The notes beneath the pieces were generated by a model. It ran no database searches. It was given only the letters and a program-made list of their open reading frames with translations, and was not told where the DNA came from. 10,430 bases of DNA, from contig DATJUX010000014.1 in the NCBI GenBank assembly GCA_035502095.1, positions 1-10,430 on the forward strand, read 5' to 3'. This document shows, one piece after another, positions 1 to 6,653 of this stretch. The DNA comes from JAKANT01 sp035502095 (GTDB taxonomy: Bacteria; Pseudomonadota; Gammaproteobacteria; Burkholderiales; Burkholderiaceae_F). How positions within the stretch are numbered: the stretch's first letter is position 1; every line of letters starts with the position of its first letter. Position numbers and translations under genes: made by a program.

Positions 1-165
1 GAGCTGGTTGGCCTCGATCGACTCGCGCAGCGCGTCATCGCCGATGCGCAGGTCCGACACCTTCGGCATCTGCGCCGGGTCCTTGATCCCCGCGATCTGC
101 TTGTTGCGCCACTCCTCCAGCGCCTTCGGCGCCGTCGTGTAATGACCGTGGCAATCGATGATCAT
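1..165 (-). CDS. ligJ: 4-oxalomesaconate hydratase (LigJ-like amidohydrolase), N-terminal part, cut by window edge
   Basis: Only the first 55 codons are present; the gene runs off the left edge. The protein begins MIIDCHGHYTTAPKALEEWR, which places the His-x-His metal motif of the amidohydrolase superfamily at residues 6 and 8 in the first beta strand. The opening and the later DDALRESIEANQL stretch resemble, from memory, LigJ-type 4-oxalomesaconate hydratases. These hydrate 4-oxalomesaconate to 4-carboxy-4-hydroxy-2-oxoadipate in the protocatechuate 4,5-cleavage (and gallate) pathway, in the cytoplasm. A GAGGAGA ribosome binding site sits about 8 bases before the ATG. The start is 11 bases after the quiC stop, so the two genes are very probably co-transcribed. 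The family call is good; the exact substrate rests on recall of the N-terminus and on pathway context. Other decarboxylase-like amidohydrolases (PF04909) are the alternative. Confidence 0.8.
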   Translation of the reverse strand, partial: MIIDCHGHYTTAPKALEEWRNKQIAGIKDPAQMPKVSDLRIGDDALRESIEANQL

Positions 166-176
166 GAGAGGTCTCC

Positions 177-2075
177 TCAGGGCAGCGCCGCGGATTCGTG
201 CGCCGCGCGCCATTCGGCGAGCGCGGCCAGCCGGACCGGCGCGTTGGTCGAGCCGTACAGTTGATATCCCCCGCGCCGTTCGACGAACTCGAACTCGAAG
301 CGGTCCTCGAACGGCGCCGCGTAGACGTGGAGGAACTCCTTCTCGCCATCGCGCTCGTAGAGCACGCCGCTCGCGCGAAGTTCGTGCAGGAACGCCGGCG
401 CGAGCGCGTATCTGGCCTCGAGATCGTCGTAGTAGTTGTCGGGCACCGGCAGGAGCGGTGCGCCGCGGCGCCTCAGTTCCCCCGCGAATGCGATCACGTC
501 GTCCACCGCGATCGCGATCTGCTGCACGCCGGCGCCGTGGTAACGCTCGATCGAACGAGCCACCGCGGTGTGGTCGCGCTCCGAAACGATCAGCGAAGTG
601 CGGATCGCCTTGTCGCCCGATTCGAACTCGCGGCTGCGCACTGCGCCGTAGGGGTCGTGCAGGATGGTGTTGCGCTGTGACAGCAGGCCGAGAACGCCGC
701 GCTGGAACAGCAGCCACGGTTCGAGCTGCCCGCGCGGCAGGGCTTGCGTGATGTGATCGACACGTGCGCGCGTGCCGGGCCGTGCGTCCGGGTCGCGTTC
801 GAGCGTGAAATCCGCTTCGAACGCCGCACGGCCGTCGCGCGCCGGGCAGAAATACAGCAGGCCGCCGTCGGGCGCGATCACCGCGGGGATGGCGAGTTCA
901 CCCGGGCCGATTGCGCCGGCGAACGGGTTGCACAACAGGGCTTCCGCGCGCGCAAACGCAGCGTGAGCGTCGTCCGCCGTGAGCGCCAGTGCGCACACCG
1001 AAGGACCGTGCAGGTCGAAGTAGCTGCGCGCAAACGAGTCTTCCTCGCGGTTGATCACGAGCCTCACCTCGCCCGCGCCGTAGAGATCGACGTCTTTCGA
1101 ACGATGGCGGCCGAGGTGAGAAAAACCGAGGCTCGCGAAATAGGCCGCCAGCGCCCGCGCGGTCGGCGGGTCGGCGGCGAATTCGATGAAGGCCCAACCG
1201 TCGAACCGCGTCGGCGCGGGCGCAACGAACAATGGCACACGCGTGGCCGGCGCGCCGGCGCGGCTGGCCCGCACCTGTTCTTCGAGCCACAGCAGCGAAC
1301 GCATCGCGTCAAGCGCGGTGGCGCGCGCCGGCGCGGCGCGGAACTCGTCGTTGAAAATCTCGAGCGAGATCGTGCCGGTGTAGCCCGAATCGAGCAGTGC
1401 ATTCATGAAGCCGACCAGGTCGAGTTCACCCTGGCCGGGAAAGCAGCGGTAGTGGCGGCTATGGGTCAGGACGTCGGTGCTCACCCACGGTGCATCGGCA
1501 AGCTGCACGTAGAAGATCTTCTCGCCCGGCAGGCGCGCGATCGGCCGCGGGTCGTCGCGCACCGCGAGCGTATGAAAACTGTCGAGCGCCAGGCCGAGGT
1601 TCGGATGGTCGACGCGCTTCACGACCTCCCACGCCTGCGCGAAGCGGTTGACCCGGGTACCCCAGGCGAGCGCCTCGTAGGCGACGCGTTTGCCGCGGCG
1701 CGCCGCGCGTGCAGCGAGTTGCCCGAACTGCTCGGCCAGCGCGCCGGCATCGCCCGGCGCATCGACCTGCACGTTCGAGCAGACGAGCACGAGGTCCGTC
1801 CCGAGCTCGTCCATCACATCGAATTTGCGCTCCAGCCGGTCGAGGTTGCGCGCGACCTGCGCCGGTGTCGCGGCGTCGAAGTCGCGGAACGGCTGGAACA
1901 TGTCGATCGCAAGACCGAGGTCCGCCGCGATCGCGCGCACCTCGCGCGGCCTGCCCGAGAACTGCAGCAGGTCGTTCTCGAAGATCTCCACGCCGTCGAA
2001 ACCGGCGGCGGCGATCGCCTGCAGCTTCTCGCGCAGCATGCCCGAGAGCGAGACGGTGGCGATGGATCGGCGCAT
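177..2075 (-). CDS. quiC: 3-dehydroshikimate dehydratase, two-domain QuiC type (TIM barrel + HPPD-like)
   Basis: A 632-residue protein predicted to dehydrate 3-dehydroshikimate to protocatechuate, the step linking quinate/shikimate breakdown to aromatic ring cleavage. Residues 1 to about 270 form a xylose-isomerase-like TIM barrel. Its likely metal ligands are E134 (VAYEALAWG), D165 (LALDSFH), Q191 (YVQLAD) and E239 (SLEIFND). These positions match those I recall for Pseudomonas putida QuiC1, which supports the chosen start. H168, H208 and R210 lie in conserved motifs beside the site. Residues from about 290 to the end form an HPPD/VOC-like domain. Aligned to HPPD its metal triad reads H441, Q519 and E596, so the second His is replaced. 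No strong Shine-Dalgarno precedes the ATG. The gene follows the MHS transporter by 64 bases and precedes ligJ by 11, suggesting one operon. Databases often label this family 'sugar phosphate isomerase/epimerase and 4-hydroxyphenylpyruvate dioxygenase family'. Confidence 0.93.
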   Translation of the reverse strand: MRRSIATVSLSGMLREKLQAIAAAGFDGVEIFENDLLQFSGRPREVRAIAADLGLAIDMFQPFRDFDAATPAQVARNLDRLERKFDVMDELGTDLVLVCSNVQVDAPGDAGALAEQFGQLAARAARRGKRVAYEALAWGTRVNRFAQAWEVVKRVDHPNLGLALDSFHTLAVRDDPRPIARLPGEKIFYVQLADAPWVSTDVLTHSRHYRCFPGQGELDLVGFMNALLDSGYTGTISLEIFNDEFRAAPARATALDAMRSLLWLEEQVRASRAGAPATRVPLFVAPAPTRFDGWAFIEFAADPPTARALAAYFASLGFSHLGRHRSKDVDLYGAGEVRLVINREEDSFARSYFDLHGPSVCALALTADDAHAAFARAEALLCNPFAGAIGPGELAIPAVIAPDGGLLYFCPARDGRAAFEADFTLERDPDARPGTRARVDHITQALPRGQLEPWLLFQRGVLGLLSQRNTILHDPYGAVRSREFESGDKAIRTSLIVSERDHTAVARSIERYHGAGVQQIAIAVDDVIAFAGELRRRGAPLLPVPDNYYDDLEARYALAPAFLHELRASGVLYERDGEKEFLHVYAAPFEDRFEFEFVERRGGYQLYGSTNAPVRLAALAEWRAAHESAALP

Positions 2076-2139
2076 GGGCGATGTCGATCGAAGGCGGCGG
2101 AGATCCAGGCTGGATGCGGGTCGCTATCTCACGCGGTCC

Positions 2140-3549
2140 TCATGCCGACGCCCTGGCCAGCCGGGCACCGGCGAGCGCCTCGCTGCGCATGCGGTTGTAC
2201 TCGGCACGGTCGACCGGGACCGCTTTCGCATCGCCGAGGTCGTTCATGTGCACGCGGTATGTTTCGCGCGCGCTGAGCGCCGCGAGGGCGGCGATGATCG
2301 TGACGCCGAGCGTGATGGCGCCGACCGTGAGCGGCACGTTGGTCGATCCCGGCGGTGCGACGGTCGCGAAGAGCGCGGGCAGCAGCGCGGTGATCGTGGT
2401 GCCGATGTTCTGCGCGATCGCCATCGCGGTGACGCGGGTGCGGGTCGGGAAGAGTTCCGGGTAGAAGCTCGGGAACACGGCGTTGTAGCCCTGGTAGACG
2501 ACGCCCCACATCAGGAGCGACATCACGATGGCCAGCGGGACGTTCTTGTCGGCGATCGCGTACAGGTAGCCGAACGACAGCACGCCGGTCGCCAGTGCAC
2601 CGAAGATGATCAGCGGCCTGCGCCCGATCCGGTCGGAGAGGTTGCCGACGTACGGGATCACCACCACCGCGAGGATGTTGCCGAGCACGGGGATCCACAG
2701 GTACACGTCCGGGTGGAAGCCGATGCCGTAGCCCGGCTGCACGGCGTACGCCGCGCCGAAGATGGCCGTCACCACCGGAATCACGTTCATCAACGCCATG
2801 CAGATCACGCGCAGCATGTCCTGCCAGCTGTACTTGATCGCGTCGACGATCGGCGAGCGCGGCACGGCTTTCTCCGCGCCCTCCTCCTTGAACGCCGGCG
2901 TTTCGTCGACCTCGCGGCGGATGATGTAACCGGCGATGATGACGACGAAGCTCAGGATGAACGGGATGCGCCACCCCCACGCGTTGAAGTCCTGCTTATT
3001 CATGTAGTGCGCGAGCGGAAGGAACACGGCGGCGGCCAGGATCTGGCCGGCCTGGACGCCCTGCAGCGTGAAGCTCGCGAAGAAGCCGCGCCGGCCGAAC
3101 GGGGCGTGCTCGAGGATCATCGAACTCGCGCCCGAAATCTCGCCCGCGACCGCGAAGCCCTGGATCAGGCGCAGGATCACGAGCAACGTCGGCGCAAGGA
3201 TGCCCGCCTGCTCGTAGGTCGGCAGCAGGCCGACCGCGACGGTGGAGAAGCCCATCAGGAACATGCACAGGATCAGCACGTTCTTGCGGCCGTGCGTGTC
3301 GCCCCAGTGCCCGAGCACGAACGCGCCGATCGGCCGCGCGACGTAACCGACGCCGTAGGTCGCGAGCGACGCGACGATGGCGACCGTCGGGTCGCCCTTC
3401 GGGAAGAAAATCTGCGGAAAGATCAACGCGGCCGCGGTCGCGTAGATGAAGAAGTCGTAGTACTCGAGCGCCGAACCGATCCAGCCGCTGGCAGCGGCGA
3501 TCTTCGATTGGTGCCTGCCCTTCGGTTCGTGCTCGTTCGAACTGGCCAT
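2140..3549 (-). CDS. MFS transporter of the metabolite:H+ symporter (MHS) family, probable shikimate/quinate or aromatic acid uptake
   Basis: A 469-residue inner-membrane protein with about 12 hydrophobic segments. The MHS subfamily (which includes E. coli ShiA, ProP and KgtP) is recognised by SGWIGSALEYYDFFIYATAA near residues 21-40 and by the MFS loop 2-3 motif G80-HWGD-THGRK to residue 89. Its second-half repeat is GNLSDRIGRRP (302-312), and WGWRIPF lies near 191-197. R127, Q130-G131 and E137 fall in the conserved helix that follows. The likely role is proton-coupled import of an organic acid. The substrate cannot be read from sequence, but the downstream quiC and ligJ genes point to quinate, shikimate, dehydroshikimate or protocatechuate. 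An AAGGAG ribosome binding site lies 9 bases before the ATG. As first gene of a probable MFS-quiC-ligJ operon it is preceded by a 248-base intergenic region. Confidence 0.9.
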   Translation of the reverse strand: MASSNEHEPKGRHQSKIAAASGWIGSALEYYDFFIYATAAALIFPQIFFPKGDPTVAIVASLATYGVGYVARPIGAFVLGHWGDTHGRKNVLILCMFLMGFSTVAVGLLPTYEQAGILAPTLLVILRLIQGFAVAGEISGASSMILEHAPFGRRGFFASFTLQGVQAGQILAAAVFLPLAHYMNKQDFNAWGWRIPFILSFVVIIAGYIIRREVDETPAFKEEGAEKAVPRSPIVDAIKYSWQDMLRVICMALMNVIPVVTAIFGAAYAVQPGYGIGFHPDVYLWIPVLGNILAVVVIPYVGNLSDRIGRRPLIIFGALATGVLSFGYLYAIADKNVPLAIVMSLLMWGVVYQGYNAVFPSFYPELFPTRTRVTAMAIAQNIGTTITALLPALFATVAPPGSTNVPLTVGAITLGVTIIAALAALSARETYRVHMNDLGDAKAVPVDRAEYNRMRSEALAGARLARASA

Positions 3550-3585
3550 GTCTTGTGTCTCCTTGGCTTATGTGGCGCGCAGCGA

Positions 3586-3614
3586 ACGTTAGAGGGGTGG
3601 TCTGCTGCTCTCAA
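3586..3614 (-). promoter_or_regulatory. Candidate sigma-70 promoter for the MFS-quiC-ligJ operon
   Basis: Read on the minus strand, a TTGAGA -35-like hexamer (3609-3614) is followed after 17 bases by TAACGT (3586-3591), a weak -10. The MFS start codon lies 36 bases further on. The -35 overlaps a short dyad (GCTCT-CA-AGAGC). The -35 match is good (5 of 6) but the -10 is poor, so this is only a candidate. Confidence 0.3.
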
Positions 3615-3747
3615 GAGCGCGTCGGCGCTGTTTGACCGGTATCCGCGCAGCCGGTCCGCGGGGCGCTCGGTGGGGCTGTTGGGTCTCGTGTAACTCCAAG
3701 CGCCACAGCGGATGCGGCATGTGCACTTCGCGTCACACAGTGCCGGG

Positions 3748-3790
3748 CGCCCCCACCCCATCCGCCTCCGCCTCCCGCGAGCGGGGGAGG
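3748..3790. repeat. GC-rich hairpin repeat, copy 1, directly after the iclR stop
   Basis: The plus strand carries CGCCCCCACCCCA (3748-3760) followed by a hairpin of CCTCCC (3771-3776) with GGGAGG (3785-3790) around a short GC loop. GCGGGGGAG is at 3781-3789. The same 13-base block and the same GCGGGGGAG recur at 5740-5773. The hairpin ends 7 bases from the iclR stop codon, so on the minus strand it may act in transcript ending or RNA stability. It lacks a T-run and so is not a classical intrinsic terminator. Confidence 0.6.
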
Positions 3791-3797
3791 GGAAGAG

Positions 3798-4571
3798 CTA
3801 GAGCAGCGCGCGAAAGCCGGTTTCCGCGTCCCGCAGCGGCGGCAGCGCCGCGGTGAGCGACGCTTCGATGCTCTTGCCCTCGGTGGGCACGGTGACGCTG
3901 AGCGCACCGACGCATTCGCCGTGACGGTCGCGCAGCGGCACCGCGATGCCGCGCCAGCCGAGCTCGAGCTGCTGGTCGGCGATCGCGTAATTCAGGTCGC
4001 GCGCCCGCACGATCTCGGCGCGAAAGCGCGCGGGATCCCTTTCCGAGTAGGGCGTAAAGGACGCGAAGCGATGCGCGCCGATCCACGCGTCGAGTTCCTC
4101 GTCGGAGAAGCTGGTGAGAATCGCGCGGCCCACCGAGACGACGTGTGCGGGCAGGCGTGCGCCGAGATGCACGCCGCCCTTCGCCTGGCGCGAGCCGCTG
4201 TGGCGTGCCAGGTAGATCACGTCGTGGTCGTCGAGCACGGCGAGACCGGCCGTCGACTGGGTCGCGTTGAACAGCCGTTCGAGGAACGGCTGGGCGAGCC
4301 GCGGCAGGCGCGCGGAGAGCAGGTACGACTGCCCCAGGCGCAGCACACGCGGCGCGAGCCAGAACACCTTGCCGTTGGTGTTGGCGTAGCCGAAGTGACA
4401 CAAACTCAGCAGGTAGCGCCGCGCGGCGGTGCGGCTGATCTGCGTGCGCTCCGCCACCTCGGCCGGTGTGAGCCGCGAGTGCTCGTCGTCGAAGCACTCG
4501 ATCACCGCAAGCCCGCGGCCGAGGCCGGCGATCAGGTCGTCGGGCTCCACATGCACTTCGTTCTTGCCCAC
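3798..4571 (-). CDS. IclR-family transcriptional regulator, PcaR/PobR/PcaU class
   Basis: With the start chosen here the protein has 257 residues, the usual length for this family. An N-terminal winged helix-turn-helix spans about residues 34-57 (LTPAEVAERTQISRTAARRY), preceded by the class-typical GLGRGLAVIECF. The rest is the effector-binding IclR domain, including LGARLPAHVVSVGRAIL and GWRGIAVPLRDRHGE. PcaR, PcaU and PobR bind protocatechuate-, beta-ketoadipate- or 4-hydroxybenzoate-type ligands, so an effector from this pathway is likely. I chose GTG at 4569-4571 because AAGGA lies 10 bases upstream and homology begins just after it. An in-frame ATG at 4694 would add 41 residues that look unlike the family and is the main alternative. 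It is the last gene of the block containing the dehydratase and dehydrogenase. Its probable operator is at 7193-7227. Confidence 0.85.
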   Translation of the reverse strand: MGKNEVHVEPDDLIAGLGRGLAVIECFDDEHSRLTPAEVAERTQISRTAARRYLLSLCHFGYANTNGKVFWLAPRVLRLGQSYLLSARLPRLAQPFLERLFNATQSTAGLAVLDDHDVIYLARHSGSRQAKGGVHLGARLPAHVVSVGRAILTSFSDEELDAWIGAHRFASFTPYSERDPARFRAEIVRARDLNYAIADQQLELGWRGIAVPLRDRHGECVGALSVTVPTEGKSIEASLTAALPPLRDAETGFRALL

Positions 4572-4730
4572 GCCGGTGCTGTCCTTGCGGTCCCGAACCG
4601 GAAGCCGAACAATTTGCGCGATTACCGGCCAGAGCATCGCCCGCGTCCATCGCTCGCGCAACTCCCACAAGGCGGCTGTCGCCTGCTGCGACACAGCAAT
4701 CGAACCGGAAAGCGCGGATCGACGGATCCG
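4572..4730. other. Intergenic region between the AEC carrier and iclR, with two dyads
   Basis: If iclR starts at 4571 this 159-base stretch is non-coding. It contains an inverted repeat TGTCGC-N5-GCGACA (4677-4693) and a perfect palindrome GACGGATCCGTC (4721-4732) overlapping the stop codon of the AEC gene. It also holds a GTTCGG direct repeat near 4600 on the minus strand. These could serve transcript ending or a separate iclR promoter; I see no clear -10/-35 pair. Confidence 0.4.
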
Positions 4731-5690
4731 TCAGGTGTGCAACGTCGATGGCACCCAGCCCAGAAGCGCCCCGAGCGCCCAGAGCAGGGCATTGATCGTG
4801 ACGAAGGACAGGATGATCGAGACGAGCAGCGACGCCGCACAGTAACGATCGTGGTGATATTTCTGCGCCAGCACCGGCAGCACGCTCATCATCGGGCTCG
4901 CGGCGAACAGGACTGCGGCGGTGCGCAGGGCGGGGTCGACCGGCGGCAGGATCCAAAGGGCGGCCAGGACCGCGAGCGGATGCAGCAGCAGCTTGCCGAG
5001 CGCGAGCCCGCCCACCTCCCGCGCCATGCCGCCGACGCTCAGTCCGACGAGCGACCCGCCGACGACGAACAGCGCCACCGGCGTCGCGCCGGTGGCGACG
5101 ATCTGGATCGTGCGCGCGAACACATCGGGCTGCGGAATCTCAAGCAGCGCAAACAAGGAACCGGCGAGCACGGCGAGAATCAACGGGCTCTTCAGCAGCC
5201 CGGCCGCCGATCGTGCCAAGGCACGCTGCCAGCGCTCTTCGCTCGTGCCGCTGTCGGCAAGCGCCAGGGCCAGCGGCATCATGAGCAGGTTTTCGACGAT
5301 CATCGTCAGCGCGAGCGCAACCCCGGCGGACGGACCGACGAGTTGCTGCGCGATCGGGTAGCCGACGAACGCACTGTTCGACGCCGACATGGCGAGTCCC
5401 TGCAGCGCCGCCAGCGGGACCGCACGGTGTCGCAGGCGCCGGGCGTACAGAAATGCCCCGAACAGGACCGCCAGCGATCCGCCCGCGTAGGCGAGCAGGT
5501 AGATACCGTTGAGCACGTCGCGCGGATGCTGCTGCGACAACGAGCGGAACACGAGCGCGGGGATGCAGAAATGGAGCACCAACTTCCCGAGCACCCGCAT
5601 CTCGGCCAGCACGAACAGGCCGCCGCGCACGGAGAGGTAGCCGGCGGCGATGATCAGGTAGATCGGGCCCGTAAGCGCGAGGATGTTCAT
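4731..5690 (-). CDS. AEC (auxin efflux carrier) family transporter, MdcF-like
   Basis: A 319-residue, strongly hydrophobic protein with about 10 membrane segments in two halves, typical of the AEC family (PF03547). It begins MNILALTGPIYLIIAAGYLS and contains LHFCIPALVFRSL, MSASNSAFVGYPI and a late ASPMMSVLPVLAQKY segment, the family's conserved polar positions in membrane helices. Members include the malonate carrier MdcF and many uncharacterised organic-acid carriers of the inner membrane. Direction and substrate are not evident; the setting suggests a hydroaromatic or aromatic acid. ATG at 5688-5690 was chosen because a GGGGGAGGGA ribosome binding site sits about 10 bases upstream and the hydrophobic helix starts there. 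A longer reading frame to 5753 would add 21 proline- and glycine-rich residues translated from a repeat. It lies 91 bases after the dehydrogenase gene. Confidence 0.87.
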   Translation of the reverse strand: MNILALTGPIYLIIAAGYLSVRGGLFVLAEMRVLGKLVLHFCIPALVFRSLSQQHPRDVLNGIYLLAYAGGSLAVLFGAFLYARRLRHRAVPLAALQGLAMSASNSAFVGYPIAQQLVGPSAGVALALTMIVENLLMMPLALALADSGTSEERWQRALARSAAGLLKSPLILAVLAGSLFALLEIPQPDVFARTIQIVATGATPVALFVVGGSLVGLSVGGMAREVGGLALGKLLLHPLAVLAALWILPPVDPALRTAAVLFAASPMMSVLPVLAQKYHHDRYCAASLLVSIILSFVTINALLWALGALLGWVPSTLHT

Positions 5691-5698
5691 CGATTCGT

Positions 5699-5728
5699 TC
5701 CCTCCCCCGCGTGCGGAGGGCGGAGGCG
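5699..5728 (-). repeat. GC-rich hairpin repeat, inverted copy 3, carrying the AEC ribosome binding site
   Basis: Read on the minus strand this stretch resembles the hairpin part of copy 1: CGCCTCCGCC, then CTCCGC, then GCGGGGGAGGGA. It is in the opposite orientation to copies 1 and 2. Its GGGGGAGGGA end lies about 10 bases before the AEC ATG and so doubles as the Shine-Dalgarno sequence, partly paired in the hairpin. Confidence 0.5.
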
Positions 5729-5739
5729 TCATGCTCCTT

Positions 5740-5773
5740 CGCCCCCACCCCACTCTCCCCGCAAGCGGGGGAG
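5740..5773. repeat. GC-rich hairpin repeat, copy 2, directly after the dehydrogenase stop
   Basis: The plus strand has CGCCCCCACCCCA (5740-5752), identical to copy 1, followed by a hairpin CCCCGC (5757-5762), AA, GCGGGG (5765-5770). GCGGGGGAG at 5765-5773 also matches copy 1. It ends 8 bases from the aroE-like stop codon, almost the same spacing as copy 1 has to the iclR stop. It looks like a dispersed 3'-end repeat family. Confidence 0.6.
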
Positions 5774-5781
5774 CGGGCCAA

Positions 5782-6615
5782 TCAATAGCTCAGCTTCGCC
5801 ACCGCCCGCAGTTCTTCCGCCGTGGTCGTCGCAAAGCCGAAGTACTCGAGGTACGCGGGGATCTGCTCGAACAACATGTCGGTGCCGACCTGGAAGCGGC
5901 AGCCGCGCGCCTGGACGGCTTTGAGGAATGCGGTCATCTCGCTTTTCATCACCACCTCGCCGACGAAGGTCGACGGCGCGATGCGGGTGACATCGACCGG
6001 AAGCGGATCGCCGTCGTTCATTCCCAGCGGTGTCGCGTTGACGACGATGTCGTAGCCGGCCGGGTCCCTGCTGCCGGTGACGACCTTCAGTTTCGGGTAG
6101 AACTGCTCGAGCCGCTCGCCGAGGCCTTGCGCCGATGCCACCTGGGCGTCGAACAGAGCGAGCTCGGCCGCTCCCGCGGCGGCAATCGATGCCGCGATCG
6201 CCGACCCCACGCCGCCGCAGCCGACGACCAGTGCGCGCGCCCCTTCGACCCGTGCGCCGTTGCGACGCGCGCCACGCACGAAACCCTCGCCGTCGAAGAG
6301 ATCGCCTTGCAGGCGGCCGTCGCTGGTGCGGCGGACCGCGTTGCACGCCCCGGCGATGCGCACGGCCGAAGAAACCTCGTCGAGCAACCCGACGGTGGTC
6401 ACCTTGTGCGGCATCGTGATCAGCGCGCCGCGGATGTTCGTCAGGCCGAAGACAGCCCGCAGGAATGCCGGATAGGCGTCGGCCTTGCAGCCCATCGGCA
6501 CCACGACGGCATCGATGCCGTGCTTCTCGAAGTACGGGTTGTAGATCATCGGCGACTTGAACGTGTGCGTCGGAAAGCCGATATGCGCGATAAGTGAGGT
6601 CGTGCCGCGAATCAT
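5782..6615 (-). CDS. aroE: Shikimate/quinate dehydrogenase family protein (AroE-like), catabolic type
   Basis: A 277-residue protein expected to interconvert shikimate and 3-dehydroshikimate, or quinate and 3-dehydroquinate. The catalytic pair is visible: K71 in LITMPHK and D108 in GDLFDGEGF. N92 (ACNAV) and Q251 (DMLFEQIPAYLEYFG) also fit the family. The Rossmann motif GCGGVGSAI is at 132-140. The end of the second beta strand reads ALFDAQ with D156 where NADP enzymes carry Asn-Arg-Thr, pointing to NAD use and oxidation of the sugar acid. The substrate loops are unusual: FKSP at 19-22 in place of SKSP, and LFD in place of NTD before the catalytic Asp. It is therefore not a standard biosynthetic AroE. 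ATG at 6615 has GGAG 5-6 bases upstream; an open frame continuing to 7173 overlaps the dehydratase gene and is a shadow. It follows the dehydratase by 38 bases. Confidence 0.88.
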   Translation of the reverse strand: MIRGTTSLIAHIGFPTHTFKSPMIYNPYFEKHGIDAVVVPMGCKADAYPAFLRAVFGLTNIRGALITMPHKVTTVGLLDEVSSAVRIAGACNAVRRTSDGRLQGDLFDGEGFVRGARRNGARVEGARALVVGCGGVGSAIAASIAAAGAAELALFDAQVASAQGLGERLEQFYPKLKVVTGSRDPAGYDIVVNATPLGMNDGDPLPVDVTRIAPSTFVGEVVMKSEMTAFLKAVQARGCRFQVGTDMLFEQIPAYLEYFGFATTTAEELRAVAKLSY

Positions 6616-6653
6616 GTTTGCTCCGATCGTTGCCGGGCGCCGTGTTTGGCGCC

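Larger units (their letters stand above)
3550..3797. other. Intergenic region between the iclR end and the MFS transporter start
   Basis: I see no gene in these 248 bases. They hold a candidate minus-strand promoter near 3586-3614 and a GC-rich hairpin repeat near 3748-3790. Between them, around 3635-3660, is a short imperfect direct repeat (CCGGTATCCGCG and CCGGTCCGCG). This last repeat could be part of an operator, but it is not clearly like the candidate operator at 7193-7227. Confidence 0.5.

Noticed and set aside
2103..2115. ATCCAG-G-CTGGAT palindrome between the MFS gene and quiC
   Set aside because: Perfect 6-base arms, but a single-base gap makes it a poor RNA hairpin; there is no second copy or context to support an operator.
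744..2276. A 510-codon plus-strand open frame opposite quiC
   Set aside because: Shadow of quiC; composition unlike a real protein and no recognisable motif.
1690..3693. A 667-codon open frame on the plus strand opposite quiC and the MFS gene
   Set aside because: Arginine/aspartate-rich composition typical of the antisense of GC-rich genes; it crosses two well-recognised minus-strand genes and shows no domain.
4572..4694. Longer IclR start (ATG at 4694, 41 extra residues)
   Set aside because: The extension does not resemble the family and carries a dyad; GTG at 4571 has AAGGA 10 bases upstream and gives the usual length. The longer form cannot be fully excluded.
3921..5924. A 667-codon plus-strand open frame opposite iclR, the AEC gene and the dehydrogenase end
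   Set aside because: Low-complexity, Arg/Gln/His-rich shadow spanning three minus-strand genes and the hairpin repeats.
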